Position numbers and translations under genes: made by a program. A DNA stretch of 21,399 bases from NCBI GenBank assembly GCA_022794295.1, contig JAAWEO010000015.1, forward strand, positions 1-21,399, written 5' to 3'. This document shows, one piece after another, positions 14,411-21,380 of this stretch; within the stretch, counting starts at the first letter, position 1, and each line of letters begins with the position of its first letter. The DNA is from Angelakisella sp. GTDB lineage: Bacteria > Bacillota > Clostridia > Oscillospirales > Ruminococcaceae. The notes under the pieces were generated by a model. It was not told the origin of the DNA. It saw only the letters and a program-made list of their open reading frames with translations, and did no database searches.

Positions 14411-14944
14411 TCATTCTGACAGTAAGCCGTTTACAATGCAGGCTGCATATTGACTGCAAAAGCGTTTGTCAAAGACTTCTGTCAACGCACCTGATATGAT
14501 CTGTGCGGCTTCGTCCTTGTCCTGCTGATGGATAACCAATAAAGGCAGTAATAAAAGAAATATTTGTTTGTTCTTTATAGAGCTCAATAGCTCCCTGAAT
14601 GGGATCACCTGAATATTGTAGTGCCCCCCGGTACAGGCGATTTGTTTATCATTGATGTAATATACGGTATCCCCCGGGTGGAATTGTATGGTCAAGGTTT
14701 GAGTTGGAGCGAGTTCACAAAGAATGGTTTCTGGGTCATCAATGTAACCGTCTGATTCCTCTAAAACTCCATCATAATATTTTGTAAAATTGTCCCACCA
14801 GCTTGTATCACATATTCCGTTTTCTATCATAAGCTCGGTCAAGGACATATCTGTTTCTTCTTCCAGAGCGGTGGGAAAAGAGGTCGCGATGAAGCCTGAC
14901 CAAAAATTTCGGTTGGAAAAATCGATCTCCTGTAATGAAATCAC
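14411..14944 (-). CDS. Hypothetical protein of 177 residues, A+T-rich, likely acquired
   Basis: I do not recognise a family. The start is a GTG at 14944 with GGAGG nine bases upstream. The product is acidic and probably soluble: MISLQEIDFSNRNFWSGFIA (1-20) leads, several Asp/Glu-rich stretches follow (about 28-70), then TLTIQFHPGDTVYYIND (about 83-99), CTGGHYNIQVIPFRELLSSI (about 104-123) and a hydrophobic stretch QIFLLLLPLLVIH (about 127-139) that is too short for a clear membrane helix. My hand count of 14461-14940 gives about 42% G+C, against roughly 65-70% in neighbouring genes. The codon pattern is also unlike the neighbours. It lies 30 bases after the ATPase gene. Single, small, acidic and A+T-rich, it resembles orphan immunity-type genes, but that is speculation. 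Confidence 0.75.
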   Translation of the reverse strand: MISLQEIDFSNRNFWSGFIATSFPTALEEETDMSLTELMIENGICDTSWWDNFTKYYDGVLEESDGYIDDPETILCELAPTQTLTIQFHPGDTVYYINDKQIACTGGHYNIQVIPFRELLSSIKNKQIFLLLLPLLVIHQQDKDEAAQIISGALTEVFDKRFCSQYAACIVNGLLSE

Positions 14945-14974
14945 GTTATTATGCCTCCAGCAAAATTCCGGTTT

Positions 14975-16681
14975 TTAATACCGGTTGAAACAGGCGTAGA
15001 TCTCCTGGACCCGGGGGAGGGCCAGTCCGGGGGGGATGTCCCTCTCCCCGCTGATGCTTCCAAGGCCCTGCGCCGCGATCCGCCCCTGAAGGTGCTCCAC
15101 CACCTTTTTTACACTCAGGCCCGCCAGGTTTTCCCGGGCATAGCGCACCATATAAGCCAGGGCCTGGGTTTGCTCCCCGTCCACCAGCTGCTCCAGATAC
15201 CGCAGGTCCAGCTCCCGGTCCCCCACGGTGAAGGTGGTTTTGCCAAACCGTTTTACCCGCAGCCGTTCCTGGCGGAACCCGTCTCCCCGGTAGTTTTTCC
15301 GCATCTGGCTGGTGCCGGAAAGGTCGATGCTCCGTTCCCCCTCCGGCAGGGAGAACCCGGGAGCCGAAAGGGAGGGGGCCGGATGCCCGGCCAGTGCAGC
15401 CTTTGCGGTATCGGTGATGTCCTTTGTGTGGTAGGCGTCCATCTGGATCACCCGGTCCGCAATGTGAAAGTAAGCGCCGCAGCTTCCCACCACCAGGATC
15501 AGGGAGACCCCCGCCCTCCGGTAGAGGTCCACCGCCCGCTCCAGGAAGGGGGTGATGGGCTCCTGGTCCCGGGAGATCACCGCCTGCATCAGCTCGTCCC
15601 GGACCATAAAGTTGGTGGCGGAGGTGTCCTCGTCCATAAGCAGCAGCCTGCTTCCTGCCTCCAGGGCCTCCACGATATTGGCCGCCTGGGAGGTGCTGCC
15701 GCTGGCATCCAGGGTGGAGAACCGGGTGGTGTCCCGGCCGCTGGGCAGGTGGTTGATAAACAGGGAAACGTCGGTACCAGTGACCTTTCTGCCATCCTCC
15801 GCCCGGATCTTAACAGCGGTGCTGTCGGTGATGACATACTCCCGCCCGTCCCCGGCAATGTGGTCGTACACCCCCCGCTCCAGCGCCTTCAAAAGGGTGG
15901 ATTTCCCGTGGTACCCGCCCCCGGCAATGAGGGTGATCCCCCGGCGGATCCCCATCCCCCGCAGGGGGCCCCGGTGGGGCAGCTCCAGGGTAACGGCCAT
16001 GGGCTCCGGGGCGCGGAAGGGCACCGCTCCCTTCATGGGGCGGTCGGAGGCGCCGCTTTCCCGGGGCAGGACAGAGCCATCCGCCACAAAGGCAGCCAGC
16101 CCCCGCTTTTCCAGCTCCTCCCGGATGAAATGCCGGTCCTCCGCCAGGGCCATGACCTGGGAAAGCTCCTCCTTGGGGGTGTTGGCGTAAAGGAGGCTTT
16201 GGTCCACGCAGGCAGGAATAAAATCAAAGAGGATCCTTTCCAGTTCCCTGGCGTTGATGGTCCGCCCGTTGGCAGGGAAGCCCGCCTCAAAGCGGAGGGT
16301 CACCCTTCCGCCCCGGACCTCGCAGCTGGTGCGTTCCAGCACCTCCTGGCCGGGGCAGTTTACCGCCAGGACCCCGCTTTTCCCGGAGCCCTTGGCCTGG
16401 TGGGAGAAGTGTGCGGCCTGGCGGGCGAACCGCCGGAGAAGGTAGTCCTCCAGGGCGGTCCGGTTCCACGGGGTCCCGTAGCAGCCGGAGGGAAAGCCCG
16501 CCGGTTTGGCATCTACGGCTACGCTGAGCCGGGAGGGGGCGGCAAAGGGATCCCCCTGGACGTGCTCGATATTCAAGGTGTAGGTCCCAAAGGACCAGCT
16601 CCCCGCCAGGGATTTATAGGCGGGGTAGCTTTTACGGTCGATGGCTCGCAGGCTGGCGCGCAGTTCCTCCCGGGTTTTCAT
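14975..16681 (-). CDS. ABC-class predicted ATPase (PF09818 type)
   Basis: The 568-residue product has a P-loop GGGYHGKST (254-262), a signature-like loop ASGSTSQAANIVEAL (about 326-340) and Walker B LLLMDEDTSATNF (346-358), the hallmark order of the PF09818 ABC-class ATPases. Before the P-loop is an N-terminal domain (about 1-235) with RSYPAYK-type residues, FEAGFPANGRTI (about 131-142) and QSLLYANT. After it come GSCGAYFHIADRVIQMDAY (about 399-417) and a C-terminal region about 440-568. There is no membrane segment. The family has no settled bacterial role; a trypanosome relative, MRB1590, acts in RNA editing, so a nucleic-acid function is possible. The ATG at 16681 has GGAGGG upstream. The 177-residue gene follows after 30 bases. 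Confidence 0.9.
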   Translation of the reverse strand: MKTREELRASLRAIDRKSYPAYKSLAGSWSFGTYTLNIEHVQGDPFAAPSRLSVAVDAKPAGFPSGCYGTPWNRTALEDYLLRRFARQAAHFSHQAKGSGKSGVLAVNCPGQEVLERTSCEVRGGRVTLRFEAGFPANGRTINARELERILFDFIPACVDQSLLYANTPKEELSQVMALAEDRHFIREELEKRGLAAFVADGSVLPRESGASDRPMKGAVPFRAPEPMAVTLELPHRGPLRGMGIRRGITLIAGGGYHGKSTLLKALERGVYDHIAGDGREYVITDSTAVKIRAEDGRKVTGTDVSLFINHLPSGRDTTRFSTLDASGSTSQAANIVEALEAGSRLLLMDEDTSATNFMVRDELMQAVISRDQEPITPFLERAVDLYRRAGVSLILVVGSCGAYFHIADRVIQMDAYHTKDITDTAKAALAGHPAPSLSAPGFSLPEGERSIDLSGTSQMRKNYRGDGFRQERLRVKRFGKTTFTVGDRELDLRYLEQLVDGEQTQALAYMVRYARENLAGLSVKKVVEHLQGRIAAQGLGSISGERDIPPGLALPRVQEIYACFNRY

Positions 16682-16716
16682 GACTGACCCTCCGTTTTGT
16701 GTTTGGTAATGCCTTT

Positions 16717-16745
16717 ATTTTACTCTTTTTCCGGGGATCTGTACA
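16717..16745 (-). promoter_or_regulatory. Candidate promoter of the ABC-class ATPase gene
   Basis: On the minus strand TGTACA (16740-16745) and TAAAAT (16717-16722) are 17 bases apart, matching four and five of six sigma-A positions, 36 bases before the start codon. Confidence 0.5.
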
Positions 16746-16837
16746 GAGGTGTTTTTCTCTGTCCGGATTTTCTTTTTGGAATGATTCTGGACCCGGGAGG
16801 CAGACTAATGCCATTACCAAAAGGGAGGATCACAAAA

Positions 16838-17842
16838 ATGGAATTTGGATGCAGCAGCTATACCTGGGAGACAAAAAACGGGCTCCACCTGCTGGGGCGC
16901 ACCTACGACCAGTTTGGAGACCTGGCGGCCAACCAGGTCCTCAGGGTCCCCGGGGGCAGTCCCTGCGCCCCGGAGCTCCGCCCGGAGGGGCCCGGTTCAC
17001 CGGGCCGGTACGGCTATACCGGTATGGCGGTTCTGGGCTTTGGGGAACCTATTTTGGTGGATGGGGTCAACGATGCCGGATTGATGGGGGCGCTGCTCCA
17101 TTACCCGGAGTACGCCGCATACCCACAGGCCCCCGGCCAGGGAAAAACCGCCGTCCATCCCGGGCGGCTGCTGGCCTGGCTGCTGAGCCGGTGTGCCACC
17201 CTGGAGGAGGCTGTGGAAGCCCTTTCGGGCATAGATCTAGTAGACCGGGAGCAGATCGAGGGGAAGCCCCTGTCCGCCCACTATCTTTTGGGGGACAAAA
17301 GCGGAGAAGCCGTTGTCCTCGAACCGGACCGGGAGGGCCTGCACATCCACCGGGACACCATAGGTGTGCTCACCAACAGCCCTGGCTACCTGTGGCACCG
17401 GACCAACCTGCGGGCCTATGTAGGGGTCACCAACCTGCCAAAGGGTCCCCAGTACATTGGGAAATTTGAGCTCCGGGAGCTGGGGGAGCGGCTGGGCGGC
17501 GGCTTCGGCCTCCCCGGGGATTATTCCTCCCCCTCCCGGTTTGTCCGCCTGGCTTTCCTCAAGGAATTTTCTGTCCAGGGGGAGGACGAGGTGGATGGCG
17601 TTTCCCGGATGTTCCGCGCCTTTGCCCCAGTGGACATCCCGGAGGGCCTGATCAGAGCCGCCTCTGATTCCGACGCCTACGAGCAAACCCTTTGCATCAG
17701 CGTCCTGTGCGCAGAAAGCGGCACCTACTACTTCGCCCCCTCCCAAAACCGGCGCATCTCAGCCATCCGCCCCTCCGCAAAAGAACCCGGGATTCAGTAC
17801 TTCCCCCTGGGAAACCATCAGGATATCGACTACCGGAATTAA
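16838..17842 (+). CDS. Choloylglycine hydrolase / penicillin V acylase family amidohydrolase
   Basis: This Ntn hydrolase cleaves linear amide bonds, as in conjugated bile acids, penicillin V or acyl-homoserine lactones. The ATG at 16838 follows AAGGGAGGA; the frame is open to 16697 but upstream residues are not family-like. The 334-residue product starts MEFGCSSYTW, so Cys5 is the predicted N-terminal nucleophile after removal of a four-residue propeptide. Partners are visible: Arg21 and Asp24 in LGRTYDQFGD (19-28), Asn78 in VDGVNDAGLMGALL, Asn180 in GVLTNSPGY (176-184) and Arg237 in SPSRFVRLAFL (231-241). Bile salt hydrolases usually begin MCT; the short propeptide resembles penicillin V acylase of Bacillus sphaericus (MLG before Cys). 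Substrate is open. No signal peptide, so it is cytoplasmic. It is divergent from the ATPase gene and monocistronic. Confidence 0.9.
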   Translation: MEFGCSSYTWETKNGLHLLGRTYDQFGDLAANQVLRVPGGSPCAPELRPEGPGSPGRYGYTGMAVLGFGEPILVDGVNDAGLMGALLHYPEYAAYPQAPGQGKTAVHPGRLLAWLLSRCATLEEAVEALSGIDLVDREQIEGKPLSAHYLLGDKSGEAVVLEPDREGLHIHRDTIGVLTNSPGYLWHRTNLRAYVGVTNLPKGPQYIGKFELRELGERLGGGFGLPGDYSSPSRFVRLAFLKEFSVQGEDEVDGVSRMFRAFAPVDIPEGLIRAASDSDAYEQTLCISVLCAESGTYYFAPSQNRRISAIRPSAKEPGIQYFPLGNHQDIDYRN

Positions 17843-17915
17843 GGCAAAAAGAATACACCCCCACCCAGCACCACCCGCCGCAGGGCTCCGCCGGAGGCTT
17901 GTTGGCCGGATAAGG

Positions 17916-17939
17916 TGCTTTTTTCTGCGGAAAAAAGCA
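17916..17939 (+). terminator. Hairpin after the amidohydrolase gene, possible terminator
   Basis: Ten perfect pairs close a four-base loop. The T run lies in the 5' arm and the A run in the 3' arm, so it is not a standard terminator on either strand (TTTTTT precedes the loop in both directions). It could still stop or stabilise transcript ends from the gene ending at 17842. Confidence 0.3.
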
Positions 17940-18047
17940 GAGCCCTTGGGGCTAGAGCCGCATGGCGGCAGGTTGGAGCGGCTTTGGCGCCTCCGGCGGG
18001 GAATTTTTGGGTCACGGGAGGGGGAAAGAGGGATGAAAGTATTGTTT

Positions 18048-18076
18048 TTGAACGATTTGCGGACGATTATACTAAT
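18048..18076 (+). promoter_or_regulatory. Candidate promoter of the galE operon
   Basis: TTGAAC (18048-18053) and ACTAAT (18071-18076) are 17 bases apart, each matching four to five of six sigma-A positions. The stretch is A+T-rich and lies about 97 bases before the galE start. Other -10 choices nearby are possible. Confidence 0.35.
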
Positions 18077-18172
18077 AATGGGTAATATCTTCTCTTTCAA
18101 TTTCCTTGTGAGAAGATTACAATAATTCCAGGTAGTTTTATCTATTTTTATCAGAAAAGGAGAGGGTTCAGT

Positions 18173-19192
18173 ATGTCCATTCTTGTCAGCGGCGGAGCCG
18201 GGTATATCGGCAGCCATACCTGCGTGGAGCTGGTAAAGGCGGGCTATGAGATCGTGGTGGCGGACAACCTCGTTAATTCCTGCGAGGAGGCGGTGCGCCG
18301 GGTGGAGGAGATCACCGGCCGGAAGATCCCCTTTGTCAAGACAGAGCTCTGTCACGAGGACGAGGTGGAAGCCCTCTTTGCCAAATATCCGGATATTGAT
18401 TCGGTGATCCACTTCGCCGGCTTGAAGGCGGTGGGGGAGAGTGTTGCAAAGCCCCTGGAGTACTATTCCAACAACCTGATCAGCACCCTATACCTCCTTC
18501 AGGCCATGCGCCGCCACGGGGTGAAAAACTTTGTCTTTTCCTCCTCTGCCACCGTTTACGGCGACCCGGCTACCGTGCCCATTCGGGAGGATTTCCCCAC
18601 CGGGGGTACCACCAATCCCTACGGCACCTCTAAGCTGTTCCAGGAGAAGATGCTTATGGATATCTGTGCCGCCGACCCCGGCCTTAATGTGGCGCTGCTG
18701 CGGTACTTTAATCCCATCGGCGCCCACGAGAGCGGCCGCATCGGGGAGGACCCCAACGGCATCCCCAACAACCTGGTGCCCTACATTGCCCAGGTGGCGG
18801 TGGGCAAGCTCCCGGAGCTGAACGTCTTTGGCAGCGACTACCCCACCCACGATGGCACCGGTGTCCGGGACTACATCCATGTGGTGGACCTGGCCCTGGG
18901 CCATGTGGCGGCCCTCCGGAAGCTGGAGAAGAACTGCGGCCTGTTTGTCTGCAACCTGGGCACCGGCAAGGGCTACAGCGTTTTGGATGTGCTCCACGCC
19001 TACGAGAAGGCCTGCGGCAAGACCCTGCCCTATGCCATCAAGCCCCGGCGCCCCGGGGATATTGCCGTTTGCTACGCCGATCCCGCCAAGGCCCGGGAGG
19101 AGCTGGGCTGGGAGGCCAAGTACGGCATCGAGGAGATGTGCGCCTCCTCTTATAAATGGCAGTCTATGAACCCCAACGGCTATAAAGGATAA
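18173..19192 (+). CDS. galE: UDP-glucose 4-epimerase
   Basis: GalE interconverts UDP-glucose and UDP-galactose, and in many bacteria UDP-GlcNAc and UDP-GalNAc, with bound NAD+. The ATG at 18173 follows AAAAGGAGAGGG. The 339-residue product is a short-chain dehydrogenase-type Rossmann enzyme with GGAGYIGSH (7-15) for NAD binding, HFAGLKAVGES (80-90), the catalytic SSSATVYG (123-130), and the YGTSK pair Tyr150/Lys154. RYFNPIGAHESGRIGEDP and DYPTHDGTGVRDYIHVVDLA (each given within its family block) are diagnostic of GalE. It heads a three-gene operon; the nucleotidyltransferase starts 15 bases later with GGAGGAAGG between. Its use on N-acetylated sugars is inferred from the NahK-like neighbour. 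Confidence 0.95.
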   Translation: MSILVSGGAGYIGSHTCVELVKAGYEIVVADNLVNSCEEAVRRVEEITGRKIPFVKTELCHEDEVEALFAKYPDIDSVIHFAGLKAVGESVAKPLEYYSNNLISTLYLLQAMRRHGVKNFVFSSSATVYGDPATVPIREDFPTGGTTNPYGTSKLFQEKMLMDICAADPGLNVALLRYFNPIGAHESGRIGEDPNGIPNNLVPYIAQVAVGKLPELNVFGSDYPTHDGTGVRDYIHVVDLALGHVAALRKLEKNCGLFVCNLGTGKGYSVLDVLHAYEKACGKTLPYAIKPRRPGDIAVCYADPAKAREELGWEAKYGIEEMCASSYKWQSMNPNGYKG

Positions 19193-19207
19193 GGAGGAAG
19201 GACCCAG

Positions 19208-20128
19208 ATGAAAAAGCCCGTTCTTGTGATTATGGCCGCCGGCATGGGAAGCCGGTACGGCGGTCTGAAGCAGCTGGACCCGGTGGGGAACCACGGCCAG
19301 CTGATCATTGACTATTCCATCTTTGACGCCCGGCGTGCCGGGTTCGAAACGGTGATCTTTGTCATCAAGCCGGAGATCGAGGCAGACTTTAAGGCCGCCA
19401 TTGGGGACCGCATCGCCAAGGTGATGGAGGTAAAGTATGCCTACCAGCTGAAGGAGGATCTGCCGGAGGGGTATTCCGTCCCGGCAGACCGGGAGAAGCC
19501 CTGGGGAACCGCCCACGCCGCCATGGCGGTGCGCAAGCTGGTGGATGGCCCCTTCGCCATTATCAACGCCGACGACTACTATGGCCCGGCGGCCTACCAG
19601 GAGATCTATGACTACCTTTCCGCCCACCAGGACGGGGAGCTGTACGAGTATGTGATGGTGGGATACCTGCTGAAAAATACCGTCAGCGAAAACGGCACAG
19701 TGGCCCGGGGGGTCTGCGAGGAGACAGGGGACCATTACCTTTCCCAGATCACCGAGCGCACCAAGATCGAGCAGGGCCCCCCGCTGCGGTACACCGAGGA
19801 TGATGGTCAGACCTGGACCGTCCTGCCGGAGGACACCATTGTCTCCCTGAACATGTGGGGCTTTACCAGAAGCTTCCTGGAGGAGGCCCAGGCCGGATTC
19901 CCCGCCTTTTTGGACAACGCCATAGCCAACAACCCCCTGAAGGGGGAGTACTTCCTGCCCAGCGTGGTCAGCCGCCTGATTGGGGAGGGGAAGGCCCGGG
20001 TAAGGGTGCTGCGCAGCGAGGACAAGTGGTACGGCGTCACCTACCGGGAGGATAAGCCCACCGTGGTGGCCGCCATTGCCGAAAAGACCCGGGATGGGCT
20101 TTATCCCGACCGTCTGTGGGAGGTGTAA
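19208..20128 (+). CDS. Sugar-1-phosphate nucleotidyltransferase, GT-A/NTP-transferase fold
   Basis: This cytoplasmic enzyme probably joins a sugar-1-phosphate to UTP (or another NTP), releasing pyrophosphate. The 306-residue product begins with the NTP-binding signature AAGMGSRYGGLKQLDPVGN (10-28). It then shows KPWGTAHA (97-104) and the metal-binding NADDYYG (120-126). The C-terminal part has SENGTVARGV (about 159-168), MWGFTRSFLEEA and DKWYGVTYREDK (about 271-282), without a beta-helix acyltransferase domain. The substrate is inferred from position: it lies between galE and a kinase that makes sugar-1-phosphate, so UTP with GlcNAc-1-P, GalNAc-1-P or Gal-1-P is likely. The start ATG 19208 follows GGAGGAAGG; three bases separate its stop from the kinase start. 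Confidence 0.88.
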   Translation: MKKPVLVIMAAGMGSRYGGLKQLDPVGNHGQLIIDYSIFDARRAGFETVIFVIKPEIEADFKAAIGDRIAKVMEVKYAYQLKEDLPEGYSVPADREKPWGTAHAAMAVRKLVDGPFAIINADDYYGPAAYQEIYDYLSAHQDGELYEYVMVGYLLKNTVSENGTVARGVCEETGDHYLSQITERTKIEQGPPLRYTEDDGQTWTVLPEDTIVSLNMWGFTRSFLEEAQAGFPAFLDNAIANNPLKGEYFLPSVVSRLIGEGKARVRVLRSEDKWYGVTYREDKPTVVAAIAEKTRDGLYPDRLWEV

Positions 20129-20131
20129 GAG

Positions 20132-21247
20132 ATGGCCATTGCCGCGGAACAGACCCTGAGCGAGGTATTGGAGGCCTTCGACTTTGGCGCCCCGGTGGTG
20201 GGTGCCATCCGATACGGAGAGGGACATATTAACGACACCTTCTGTGTCCATACCCAGCCTGCCGACATATGCTGCCGCCGGTTCATCCTCCAGCGGATGA
20301 GCGCCGCAGCCTTTAAGCGCCCCGACCAGCTGATGGAGAACATCATCGGGGTCACCGATTATCTGGGCCGGGAGATCAAGGAGAAGGGCGGGGACCGGGC
20401 CAGGGAGGCCCTGGAGGTCCTCCGTCCCAAAAACGGGGAGCCTTACTACACTGACAGCCAGGGGGGAGCCTGGCGGCTGTACCCCTTTGTAGAGGGCACC
20501 GTCTGTTACCAATCCGCCCAAAGCCCGGAGCTGTTTGCGGCATCGGGGCGGGCCTTTGGCCGGTTCCAGCAGCTGCTGCGGGACTACCCTGCCGACACGC
20601 TTCACGAGACCATTCCCCATTTCCACGACACCGAGGACCGGCTGGCCAAGTTTAAGGCTGCTGTAGAAAAGGACAGGCTGGGGCGGGCAAAGGATTGCAG
20701 GGCGGAGATCGAGTTTATCCTGGCCCGGGAGGCGGACTGCTCGGTGGCGCTTTCCGCCATGCGGGAGGGACGGATCCCCCTGCGGGTGACCCACAACGAC
20801 ACCAAGCTGAACAACGTCCTGATGGACCGGGAGAGCGGGGAAGGGCTGTGCATCATTGATCTGGACACAGTCATGCCCGGTCTTGCCATCAATGACTTTG
20901 GGGATTCCATTCGTTTTGGGGCCAATCACAGTGCCGAGGACGAGCGGGATCTTTCCAAGGTAAACCTGGATATAGAGCTGTTTGCGGCATACACGGCGGC
21001 CTTTCTGGAGGGTGCCGGGGGAAGCCTTACAGAGGACGAGATTGCATTGCTGCCATGGGGGGCGAAGCTGATGACCCTGGAATGCGGGATGCGGTTTTTG
21101 ACAGACTATTTGGTGGGGGATGAATACTTCCACATTAGTCGTGAGGGGCAGAATTTGGACCGGGCCAGGACGCAGATGAAGCTGGTGGCGGATATGGAAG
21201 CGCACTGGGCGGAGCTGGAGGCTATTGTAAACAGGTACCGCAAGTAA
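20132..21247 (+). CDS. N-acetylhexosamine 1-kinase-like phosphotransferase (NahK/LnpB type)
   Basis: This kinase probably phosphorylates the anomeric carbon of GlcNAc, GalNAc or related hexoses with ATP. The 371-residue product belongs to the APH-like phosphotransferase superfamily: YGEGHINDTF (28-37) in the nucleotide-binding region, RFILQRM (50-56), QGGAWRLYPFVEGTVCY (110-126), HFHDTEDRLAKFKAA (153-167), catalytic loop LRVTHNDTKLNNVLMD (217-232) with Asp223, IIDLDTVMPG (241-250) with Asp243, DFGDSIRFGA (255-264) and LECGMRFLTDYLVGDEYFHI. From memory the bifidobacterial NahK carries almost the same blocks in the same order and is of similar length (about 360). It starts three bases after the nucleotidyltransferase stop, so translation is coupled. 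A phosphorylase partner such as GH112 is not in the window; it may lie downstream. Confidence 0.9.
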   Translation: MAIAAEQTLSEVLEAFDFGAPVVGAIRYGEGHINDTFCVHTQPADICCRRFILQRMSAAAFKRPDQLMENIIGVTDYLGREIKEKGGDRAREALEVLRPKNGEPYYTDSQGGAWRLYPFVEGTVCYQSAQSPELFAASGRAFGRFQQLLRDYPADTLHETIPHFHDTEDRLAKFKAAVEKDRLGRAKDCRAEIEFILAREADCSVALSAMREGRIPLRVTHNDTKLNNVLMDRESGEGLCIIDLDTVMPGLAINDFGDSIRFGANHSAEDERDLSKVNLDIELFAAYTAAFLEGAGGSLTEDEIALLPWGAKLMTLECGMRFLTDYLVGDEYFHISREGQNLDRARTQMKLVADMEAHWAELEAIVNRYRK

Positions 21248-21249
21248 GA

Positions 21250-21311
21250 GGCAGGTGCCAGGGTGGATTCTCCGGCCTTTGACGGACCGGGGAATCCGAC
21301 GCACCTGCCGG
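21250..21311 (+). repeat. Large stem-loop after the galE operon
   Basis: GCAGGTGC at 21251 pairs with GCACCTGC near 21300-21307, GGATTC with GAATCC, and CCGG with CCGG, around a loop of about 11 bases. No T run follows on either strand, so it is not a typical terminator; it may be an mRNA 3' structure or part of a larger structured RNA. Confidence 0.5.
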
Positions 21312-21362
21312 CGCAGCACCATGCCCGAAGCCCAACGCCCAGTACCGGGTAGCCTTTCTGTC

Positions 21363-21380
21363 ACCGGACATCAGTCCGGT
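21363..21380. repeat. Short perfect inverted repeat near the right edge
   Basis: ACCGGAC, ATCA, GTCCGGT forms seven perfect pairs with a four-base loop. It lies in the non-coding right edge (21248-21399), in which I recognise no gene. Confidence 0.5.

Larger units (their letters stand above)
17843..18172. other. 330-base non-coding stretch upstream of galE
   Basis: No credible gene lies here. The first half is G+C-rich with several short hairpins: TGCTTTTTTC/GAAAAAAGCA (17916-17939, ten perfect pairs, loop TGCG), AGCCC/GGGCT near 17940-17955 and GCCGC/GCGGC near 17957-17970. The second half (about 18030-18172) is A+T-rich and promoter-like, leading to AAAAGGAGAGGG before the galE start. None of the hairpins matches a riboswitch or small RNA class I know. 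Confidence 0.6.

Noticed and set aside
14951..16687. A 578-residue plus-strand open frame opposite the ABC-class ATPase.
   Set aside because: It mirrors the ATPase gene almost exactly, has no ribosome site or recognisable domain, and the minus-strand frame has P-loop and Walker B motifs.
18488..21364. A 958-residue open frame antisense to galE, the nucleotidyltransferase and the NahK-like kinase.
   Set aside because: The plus-strand proteins have clear family motifs over the same bases. The antisense product is rich in Gly, His, Pro, Leu and Val with no domain, as expected for a shadow of G+C-rich codons.
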